Source of the DNA: CBDULQ01 sp965368115
Lineage (GTDB): Bacteria; Pseudomonadota; Gammaproteobacteria; SZUA-229
Assembly (NCBI GenBank): GCA_965368115.1
Contig: CBDULQ010000081.1
Span: 1 to 14,308 of the forward strand
Direction: 5' to 3'
DNA: 14,308 nucleotides
Under the pieces are notes generated by a model. That model did not search any database. It had not been told where the DNA came from and saw only the letters and a program-made list of their open reading frames with translations. This document shows, piece by piece, positions 7,791 to 14,308 of the stretch (the stretch's first letter is position 1; every line of letters starts with the position of its first letter). The translations under genes were made by a program, and so were the position numbers.

Positions 7791-10700
7791 ATGAGTTTCC
7801 AGGTCATAGATTCATTGCTAGTGACTGAGTCAGTGCGATCGGCGGTGAACGGCTTAAAGCGGATTTCCGAGTCCCTGAACAGGCCGTCTGCCGATTGCGT
7901 GGCTCTTTTAATGGAGTACAGGCAGCAACTCCAGGTTGCTTGTACCAGTGTCGATTCAGGTAAATACCCCGGACTGCTGGACCTGGTGCTGATATTCGAA
8001 GAAGGCATCGATTTACTACTCGCCCGAGACTATTGTCCGGATACCTATGAAGTTCAGTTCCTCGGAGAATTCGCTGATCTCTTCCTCGATTATCTATCGA
8101 TGCCGGGCAGCAAGATCGCTGCAGGCATTCTTGTCAAACATTTCAAAAAGACTAAATGGATTCGCCCTGTCAGCCTGGACGAGCACAGAATGCTGATGGA
8201 TTATATCGTTCAGGGTAAAACTTTACCTGAAAAACCCGTCGAGGATATGGACGTGGTTGACCTCGGACAGATTGATTCAGAACTGGATGTTATTGAAATC
8301 GAGCCAGCCGTTGAAGACGATGCTCAGGATGATATGACGTTGTCGCTGGATGATTTCATTGCTGATGACAAGAGTCCGGCCCTGTCCGCTGTAGAAATCG
8401 ATGAAGACGAAAATGAGAATTCGCAGGCTGCGGAGGTGGAGACTATCAATCTCGACCAGTTTGTTTCGGATGATGATGCTGAAGAAATCGATCTGAACTC
8501 ATTTGTCGAAGATTCAGAAGCGCAGACCAGCGAAGTGATTTCCCTGGATAGTTTTATAGAGGCATCTCCACAACAGGATTCAGAAGAAGTCAGTACACAG
8601 AATGATTCGACAATAACTGAACCATCACCTATAGACTCTTCGGTCAGTGAAAAACACCATGAGTTGATCGGTTTGGTCTGTGCCGAACTTGAAGGCGTGG
8701 AAGAACAGATCGAAGACTTAAGAGCTCAAATGGAGGCCGATCTGATCCATAGTGGATTTCAGGGGCTTGCAGAAGAAGCGGAAAATATTGCCAATGCCTG
8801 TAGTCTGATCGGGCTTGAAGGACTCAGTCAGGCCGGGCACCTTATTTCTACGAACATCCAGGCTCTGGCTGCACAGCGGGATCTTCCAGATTCGGCTACA
8901 CGAGAATCGATTTATCAATGGCCTGGTCTGTTGAAGGCATGTCTGGGCGATATTTTCAATATCGATGCCTGTAAACCGTTGCTGGACTATCTGCAGCAAC
9001 CGTTCTGGCCGGAAGCTACACAAAGTGATTATATCGTTGAACTGGAGAAACTACTGGCTTCCCCTTCATTCGTTGATGAGGAAGTTGAAAGTCGCCAGGT
9101 TACTGCAACCCAGGACGATGTTTCTCTGGAGCTTCCTGACGATGTTAATCAGGAGCTTCTGGATGGTCTGTTACAGGATCTTCCAAATCAGACCAGTGAA
9201 TTTTCCAATGCGATTCAGAGTATCAATTCCGGAGAAGGGCTGGATAATCTTGAAGTTGCACAGCGCATCGCTCATACCTTGAAAGGTGCGGCCAATGTTG
9301 TGGGCGTGCGTGGTATCGCCAATCTAACGCATCATCTGGAAGATATTCTGGAAATACAGGCTAAGGCTCTAAAAAGGCCGGGTCAGGAACTGACCGAGGC
9401 CCTGCTGGAGGCCGCCGACTGTCTGGAGGCTATGAGCGATGCGCTGATGGGCGTCGACTCAGCTCCGCAAAATGCACTGCAGGTTTTACAGACGGTTCTG
9501 GACTGGGCCAATCGACTTGATCAACAGGGAGCTAATGCGGCAAGTGTTACAGTTTCGCCAGAGCTAGAAGAAAACTCGGCGAGCGGTGTTGAGGCGACTG
9601 AAAAGCCGACAGAGCCGAGCGAAACGGCGGAGCCCAGAGAGCAGCATGTGCTGGAGAATATGTTGCGAGTCCCGGTAGGCCTGGCTGATGAACTACTACG
9701 ACTGGCAGGTGAAAATCTTATCTCGACCGGGCAGATTCAGGAACATATCAGAAATATCCTGATAAGCCAGGAATCCATTCGTTTGCATAATCAGGCGTTG
9801 CAACAGCTCTCCTTCGACCTCGAACATCTTGTTGATATTCAGGGTGTCGCTGCGCAGCTGAATCAGGGGCAGGACTATAGTGATTTCGATCCGCTGGAGA
9901 TGGACCAGTTCAATGAAATGCACTCGGTCAGCCGTCGTCTGGTTGAAATTGCCGCGGATGCCGCGGCGTTTGCGGGTAATCTCGAAGGCCAGTTGATCGA
10001 GTTGGGCGATCTGGTCGTTGCACAGAATCAGATCCAGAAAGAAAACCAGGATCTCGTACTTCGTACTCGAATGGTTGCGGTTTCGACCATCGTTCAGCGA
10101 CTCAAGCGTGGTGTTAGACAAGCCTGTCGTCTGACGGGCAAGAAGGCCGATCTGGTGGTTATAGAAAATGACACCATGATGGATAGCGAGGTTCTGAATA
10201 GCCTGATCGAACCGTTGATGCATATTCTACGTAATGCGGTCGATCATGGTATCGAGGAAGCAAGAGAACGGATGATGCTGGGCAAACCCGAGAACGGTAC
10301 GATTACACTGAGTTTCGACCGGGTTGGTGACCAGATCGTTATCAATGTTAAAGATGATGGTAAAGGCCTGAATCTCAATGCGATTAGAGCGCGCGCGGAG
10401 CAGCGGGGATTACTCGCACCGAATGTCGATATGACGGATGAGGCTGTCGCGCGACTGATTCTTGAAAATGGGTTCTCAACCCGTGACGAAGTGACTCATG
10501 TTTCCGGGCGTGGAATCGGCCTTGATGTTGTCAGCGTCAAGATTCGTGAACTGAAGGGCTCGGTTGCCATCCAGACAGCGCAGGGTGAGGGTTGCGATAT
10601 CGAACTTCGACTTCCGGTATCCTCATACTCGGCTCACTCGATTCTGGTGCGTATTCGTGAGCATGTGTATGCCATATCAAATCGTGGTATCGAGGAAATT

Positions 10701-11468
10701 CTCTATCCGGGACTGGGCGAGATCCGCACTATCGGCGAGGAAACCATCTTCCAGATGGACGATCATGCTTACTCCGCGGTGCTGATTGATGAGTTACTGG
10801 ATATGCCGGACGATCGGCGTGAGATCGATCGTTCAACTCGACCCGTATTGCTGGTCAGAGATGATTCTGGCGCCAGAACAGCGATTCTTGTACAGGACGT
10901 GATTGACAGTCGGGATGTGGTCGTCAAGCCACTAGGTCCTTACATGCCGAAGATTGCCGGAGTGATCGGTGCGACCGTATTAGGTGACGGTCGTGTGGCT
11001 TCGGTTATCGATATGCCGGAAATGTTGCTCCATCATGCCGGAAAATCACAACACACGGTGGCTCCGGCACAGCATCGAGAGCCAGAGAAGAAGCGCTTGC
11101 CCTATGTTCTGGTGGTTGATGATTCGTTAAGTGCTCGTAGATCCCTGGCTCAGTTCGTTCAGGATCTGGGGCTGGATGTTCGAACGGCCCGAGATGGTAT
11201 GGAAGCAGTTTCCCTGATCGAGGCCAGAAGGCCTGATTTGATGCTGGTCGACATGGAAATGCCGAGAATGAACGGACTTGAATTGACCAGTCATATTCGC
11301 GCCAGCAGTCAGACGAACCGTCTTCCCGTGATCATGATTACGTCGAGATCGACCGACAAACATAAAGCAGCTGCGTTGGAGAAAGGTGTTAATCATTTCA
11401 TGGTCAAGCCTTTCGCTGAAGATGAGCTGGCACAGCATATTACCGATGCCCTGGAAGAAGCGTCATGA
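7791..11468 (+). CDS. chpA: ChpA-like CheA hybrid histidine kinase with C-terminal receiver
   Basis: Central kinase of the cluster, 1225 residues, about half the length of P. aeruginosa ChpA. Layout: helical N-terminal module of unknown family (1-140); acidic linker (about 145-285) with four LDxF(I/V)-type repeats; a degenerate Hpt-like module (about 288-400) where E331 sits at the phospho-histidine position; an intact Hpt (about 448-550) with H495 in IAHTLKGAAN; a low-complexity linker (580-617); a dimerisation helix region (618-770); HATPase with N box HILRNAVDHG (811-820), G1 DDGKGL (855-860) and G2 GRGIGL (906-911); a CheW-like P5 domain (about 943-1083); and a receiver (about 1103-1225) with D1110-D1111, D1154 and K1206. 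It should autophosphorylate H495 and pass phosphate to its own receiver and to PilG/PilH. The ribosome binding site is weak (AAAGAG). The stop overlaps the next start by 4 bases (ATGA). Confidence 0.93.
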   Translation: MSFQVIDSLLVTESVRSAVNGLKRISESLNRPSADCVALLMEYRQQLQVACTSVDSGKYPGLLDLVLIFEEGIDLLLARDYCPDTYEVQFLGEFADLFLDYLSMPGSKIAAGILVKHFKKTKWIRPVSLDEHRMLMDYIVQGKTLPEKPVEDMDVVDLGQIDSELDVIEIEPAVEDDAQDDMTLSLDDFIADDKSPALSAVEIDEDENENSQAAEVETINLDQFVSDDDAEEIDLNSFVEDSEAQTSEVISLDSFIEASPQQDSEEVSTQNDSTITEPSPIDSSVSEKHHELIGLVCAELEGVEEQIEDLRAQMEADLIHSGFQGLAEEAENIANACSLIGLEGLSQAGHLISTNIQALAAQRDLPDSATRESIYQWPGLLKACLGDIFNIDACKPLLDYLQQPFWPEATQSDYIVELEKLLASPSFVDEEVESRQVTATQDDVSLELPDDVNQELLDGLLQDLPNQTSEFSNAIQSINSGEGLDNLEVAQRIAHTLKGAANVVGVRGIANLTHHLEDILEIQAKALKRPGQELTEALLEAADCLEAMSDALMGVDSAPQNALQVLQTVLDWANRLDQQGANAASVTVSPELEENSASGVEATEKPTEPSETAEPREQHVLENMLRVPVGLADELLRLAGENLISTGQIQEHIRNILISQESIRLHNQALQQLSFDLEHLVDIQGVAAQLNQGQDYSDFDPLEMDQFNEMHSVSRRLVEIAADAAAFAGNLEGQLIELGDLVVAQNQIQKENQDLVLRTRMVAVSTIVQRLKRGVRQACRLTGKKADLVVIENDTMMDSEVLNSLIEPLMHILRNAVDHGIEEARERMMLGKPENGTITLSFDRVGDQIVINVKDDGKGLNLNAIRARAEQRGLLAPNVDMTDEAVARLILENGFSTRDEVTHVSGRGIGLDVVSVKIRELKGSVAIQTAQGEGCDIELRLPVSSYSAHSILVRIREHVYAISNRGIEEILYPGLGEIRTIGEETIFQMDDHAYSAVLIDELLDMPDDRREIDRSTRPVLLVRDDSGARTAILVQDVIDSRDVVVKPLGPYMPKIAGVIGATVLGDGRVASVIDMPEMLLHHAGKSQHTVAPAQHREPEKKRLPYVLVVDDSLSARRSLAQFVQDLGLDVRTARDGMEAVSLIEARRPDLMLVDMEMPRMNGLELTSHIRASSQTNRLPVIMITSRSTDKHKAAALEKGVNHFMVKPFAEDELAQHITDALEEAS

Positions 11469-11944
11469 GTGTAGTTACTGCAATAAACCAGGCCCATGAA
11501 TCGAAGAGTCAGGCCATCGATATGTTGAGTGTATCGGTTGATGGTCAATTATTTCTGCTGGAGCGTGATGCTGTGAAGTCATGCCAGAGCATAAAAGGGA
11601 TCGATACCGGAGAGCCAGTGCGTAAATCAGTCGGCTGGATAGCTTTCGACCATGCGCGATACCCGGTATACAGCATGAATACAGATCTCGATCTAGTCGA
11701 TGAAATCGATGCAAATCGAAAGCTGTGCCTGGTCATGCCCGAGGCCTCTTGCGCGATTCTCTGTGATGAAATAAAACCGCAACAAATCGATAGCATGATG
11801 ATCCATAAGATACCCGAATGTATGGCGATTGATTCGACGCCTATCGAAGCATATGCCATCAGCAGTGGAATGGATGGCCTGGATCATACGATCATATTGA
11901 GTTCATCGCGTTTAAAACAGTTTATCAACCGGTTCGCACGGTAG
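11465..11944 (+). CDS. divergent CheW-like coupling protein
   Basis: A 159-residue protein whose ATGA start overlaps the kinase stop, so the two are almost certainly translated together. The order of strands fits a CheW fold: IDMLSVSVDGQLFLLERDAV, then SVGWIAFDHARYPVYSMNTDL where CheW proteins have the NLRG...PVxDL segment, then LCLVMPEASCAILCDEI and a C-terminal RLKQFINRF. The NLRG motif itself is absent, so kinase or receptor contacts may differ from standard CheW. Its place directly after the kinase is where P. aeruginosa has chpB and chpC; chpC encodes a CheW-like protein. I regard this as a ChpC-like adaptor by position and fold pattern, not by close similarity. Confidence 0.7.
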   Translation: MSVVTAINQAHESKSQAIDMLSVSVDGQLFLLERDAVKSCQSIKGIDTGEPVRKSVGWIAFDHARYPVYSMNTDLDLVDEIDANRKLCLVMPEASCAILCDEIKPQQIDSMMIHKIPECMAIDSTPIEAYAISSGMDGLDHTIILSSSRLKQFINRFAR

Positions 11945-11958
11945 TACGGGTAATCATT

Positions 11959-12423
11959 ATGAGTCATGTACCAGCCTGGCTAATGCAGGTAGACAGAGTT
12001 TCCAGAGTGGCGGTAGGGCAGATGGAGTTGATCCACATTATCGCTTCGCCGGAATATATCGAAGTCCCCCATGCGCCTGAATATTGCCACCGCGCCGTGT
12101 TCTGGAATGATCGGTTGATACCCGTGGTAGACCTGTCGGTTCTAACAACAGGCGCATCCGCTTTTTATCAGCATAATTCTGTTGCAGTTGCCCTGTACTG
12201 GAATCAGCAGGGAAACGAGTTGCTCTATGGCGGTATTCAATTAACTGATATGCCGGTTCTGGAACAGGTGTCTGACGATCAGGCGGTCGAACCGCAACTG
12301 CTATCGAATAAATGGCGCGCCTTATCCTTGTCTGCGTTTAAGTCACAGGCCGGTGAGATTGTCCCGATTATCAACATACCGACTTTGTTTTCTACCGAGA
12401 TTGGTGCAGTATTGCCTTCCTAG
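11959..12423 (+). CDS. second divergent CheW-like protein
   Basis: A 154-residue protein starting 14 bases after the previous stop. ELIHIIASPEYIEVPHAPEYCHRAVFWNDRLIPVVDLSVL reads like the CheW core (a short substrate loop, then strand and PVxDL), but again NLRG is replaced, here by FWNDRL. The later part (LYGGIQLTDMPVLEQV and PIINIPTLF) fits the second CheW subdomain. No strong ribosome binding site is seen, which suggests coupled translation from upstream. It is the third CheW-like gene of the cluster. It could bring a different receptor or a pilus-pole protein to the array; there is no direct evidence for a partner. Confidence 0.65.
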   Translation: MSHVPAWLMQVDRVSRVAVGQMELIHIIASPEYIEVPHAPEYCHRAVFWNDRLIPVVDLSVLTTGASAFYQHNSVAVALYWNQQGNELLYGGIQLTDMPVLEQVSDDQAVEPQLLSNKWRALSLSAFKSQAGEIVPIINIPTLFSTEIGAVLPS

Positions 12424-12444
12424 TCGATTTCTATGTGGTCTTAA

Positions 12445-14308
12445 ATGATTCATTCCCGGCCATCTGAACCTGAGCATGATGTTTCAGATTTAATTCTTTC
12501 CGCAACTCGCGGACTGCACGGAAAGCACTACTTTCAGTCGATGTTCGAGACATTGCTGAAAACGGGGGAAGTGCAGTTCTGTAGCATATATGAGATTTAT
12601 GACCCCGGTCAGCCTCCACTCCAGATACTCAATTATCCAGATATCGCATATCAACACGACATCCAGCAGGCATTGCTGCGATCGCTCGATGACAATGCAT
12701 CAGTATTATCCGGATACTATGAGTTGTCTCCCCTGGAAGGCCAGGCGCAGACACGTAATATTGTATTCCCATTGTCGACCGGCACCGATATGCCGACAGC
12801 GATCCTGTTGCTGACTTGTAGTCAGCCCTTTGCAGAGCAGCTGAAAAAACTTGTCGAGAGTGAGCTTGGCGATCGGCTGGCCGTTGAAGTCGAAGCTTAT
12901 CGTTTAAGACGGACTGCTGAGAAAACGGGTAACGATCTTCGTTATTTTGTGGAAACATCAAGGGATATGATCTGGGAGCTGGATCTGGACGGCCGTATTA
13001 TTAATGTGAATCGCTCGTCGATCATGATTTACGGTTACTATCCGGATGAGATGAAAGGCATGCATTTTTCCCGGCTCATGTCGCATAAAGCCGCTGAGGA
13101 ATACCAAACCTATCTGGATCGCTCGATTCAGGGGAACGGTATATACGATATTGTTGCCAATCATCTGAACAAGCACGGTCGGCCGATCCAGGTTATCTAT
13201 AATGCCAAACCCAAATACTCGGTGGCAGGTGAATTACTGGGTTTTGTCGGTACGACGACTGACATTACTGAGTCAGTTCGTGCACAGATTGCCATCCGCA
13301 ATAATAGCGAGCTGTTCTCAGCTATTCTTGCCCGGTTGCCGGTAATTTTCTTTCGTGTCGATGAAAATGGTTACCTTGTCGATATCCGAGGCCAGGGACT
13401 CAAGCGCATGGGGGTCGACGATATGGCCTGGGTAGGGCGGCCGGGTTATGGGCTTTTCGTCGGTATGGACGAGATGATCGATTCGGCGCTTTCCGGTAAA
13501 ACAGTTCATTTCAAATCCAGCGGTACCTATGAAGGGAGTCCCTGGTGGTTTTACATCTCCATGTTTTTTGATAGCTGGTCGGGTCTGGGTGCGGTAGGTT
13601 TTGCCGTCGATATCACTGATCAAATGGAGAGTGAAGAGAAACTGGTCGAGCTGTTGAAAGATAACCAGATTCTGGCCAAACGACTGGTTGAAGTGCAGGA
13701 AGAAGAGCGCCGCAACCTGTCCCGTGAGCTACATGATGAACTCGGTCAGTCCATTACTGCGGTGAAAAGCCTGGCGACCGCCATTACCGCGGCGGCTGGA
13801 GACAGTTATTCAGAGATTCGTAGTCTCGGGAATTCCATCGTCGATCTGTCCGGGCGGCTGTATGAGGTGGTCAATAGCCTGATGAGGCGGCTGCGGCCGG
13901 ACATCCTCGATAGCCTGGGTTTCAAGGAAACCATCAACAGCTGTCTGAGCAATTCGCATCTGGAACGGACCGGGGTGAATTGCCAGTTGCAGATCAGGGG
14001 TAAGGTGGAGAATCTCAATGAAGTGGTGCAGGTGACGGTATACCGAATAGTGCAGGAATGCCTGACCAACATCTCCAAATACGCCATGGCATCGAATGTC
14101 AAAGTCTATATAGAGCGCCAGCAGCAATCGGAAGCTGGCAGGACCGGACCAGGCGCGGATACCCTGTTGATTCGGGTCAGCGATGATGGCGTTGGTATGG
14201 ATCTGGATGCCGACGCCAGTAGTTCTGTAGCGGCACCCAAGATGGGGCTACAGGGCATCAAGGAGCGGGTGACTGCATTGGGCGGGGCGCTGCGTATCGA
14301 TACGGCCC
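12445..14308 (+). CDS. PAS-domain sensor histidine kinase, NarX/NreB type (3' end cut off)
   Basis: The ATG at 12445 directly follows an in-frame TAA (12442-12444), so no earlier start is possible. The frame stays open for 621 codons to the window edge. No membrane helix is visible, so it is probably cytoplasmic. Residues 1-155 form a possible GAF-like input domain (not certain). Residues about 165-280 are a PAS domain (RYFVETSRDMIWELDLDGRI ... GTTTDIT), and about 285-395 a second PAS-like domain (ILARLPVIFFRVDENGYL ... GFAVDITDQ). The HisKA_3 core has EEERRNLSRELHDELGQS with the phospho-histidine at H430. The HATPase has the N box YRIVQECLTNISKYA (533-547) and VSDDGVGM (578-585), then GLQGIKERV (601-609). 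Kinases of this kind usually pair with LuxR/NarL-type regulators, perhaps encoded to the right. It begins 21 bases after the last CheW gene, so it may share the transcript, but a ribosome binding site is not evident. Confidence 0.92.
   Translation, partial: MIHSRPSEPEHDVSDLILSATRGLHGKHYFQSMFETLLKTGEVQFCSIYEIYDPGQPPLQILNYPDIAYQHDIQQALLRSLDDNASVLSGYYELSPLEGQAQTRNIVFPLSTGTDMPTAILLLTCSQPFAEQLKKLVESELGDRLAVEVEAYRLRRTAEKTGNDLRYFVETSRDMIWELDLDGRIINVNRSSIMIYGYYPDEMKGMHFSRLMSHKAAEEYQTYLDRSIQGNGIYDIVANHLNKHGRPIQVIYNAKPKYSVAGELLGFVGTTTDITESVRAQIAIRNNSELFSAILARLPVIFFRVDENGYLVDIRGQGLKRMGVDDMAWVGRPGYGLFVGMDEMIDSALSGKTVHFKSSGTYEGSPWWFYISMFFDSWSGLGAVGFAVDITDQMESEEKLVELLKDNQILAKRLVEVQEEERRNLSRELHDELGQSITAVKSLATAITAAAGDSYSEIRSLGNSIVDLSGRLYEVVNSLMRRLRPDILDSLGFKETINSCLSNSHLERTGVNCQLQIRGKVENLNEVVQVTVYRIVQECLTNISKYAMASNVKVYIERQQQSEAGRTGPGADTLLIRVSDDGVGMDLDADASSSVAAPKMGLQGIKERVTALGGALRIDTA

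Overview
The window looks like a chromosomal segment of a gammaproteobacterium. The reasons are a close UvrB match to the enterobacterial/pseudomonad type, the gene pair aspC-uvrB beside a tRNA gene, and a Pil-Chp (type IV pilus chemosensory) type gene order. The genus cannot be told from the sequence alone. Base composition is not even: hand-counted 60-base lines inside uvrB and the 3' end of the last gene reach 60-65% G+C, while lines in the middle of the chemosensory genes are near 38-47%.

Left end (1-3371). The 5' quarter of a tRNA gene (minus strand, probably Asn) runs off the left edge. Behind it is a very good sigma70 promoter with a GC-rich discriminator. Next is a class I aspartate aminotransferase gene on the minus strand, best started at a TTG codon at 1281. 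Divergently transcribed from it is uvrB (nucleotide excision repair). The last uvrB codons lie inside a strong stem-loop.

Centre (3588-12423). Seven genes on the plus strand form a chemosensory cluster with the order of Pil-Chp clusters: a PilG-like response regulator with an extra N-terminal domain, PilH, a PilI-like CheW, a PilJ-like methyl-accepting protein, a ChpA-like hybrid histidine kinase, and two further divergent CheW-like proteins. Several features depart from the classical Pseudomonas cluster. The receptor's periplasmic part looks like a helical bimodular (HBM) sensor, not PilJ tandem domains. The kinase is about half the length of P. aeruginosa ChpA, with one intact and one histidine-less Hpt module and a repeated acidic linker motif. 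No receptor methyltransferase or methylesterase gene is visible in the cluster. The likely flow is HBM receptor -> CheW adaptors -> kinase (Hpt, CheA core, C-terminal receiver) -> PilG-like and PilH-like regulators, which in related systems control pilus extension, retraction or cAMP.

Right end (12445-14308). A soluble sensor kinase with two PAS-like domains and a NarX/NreB-type HisKA_3-HATPase core starts 21 bases after the last CheW gene and runs off the right edge. No insertion sequence, phage gene, CRISPR array or complete tRNA was seen.
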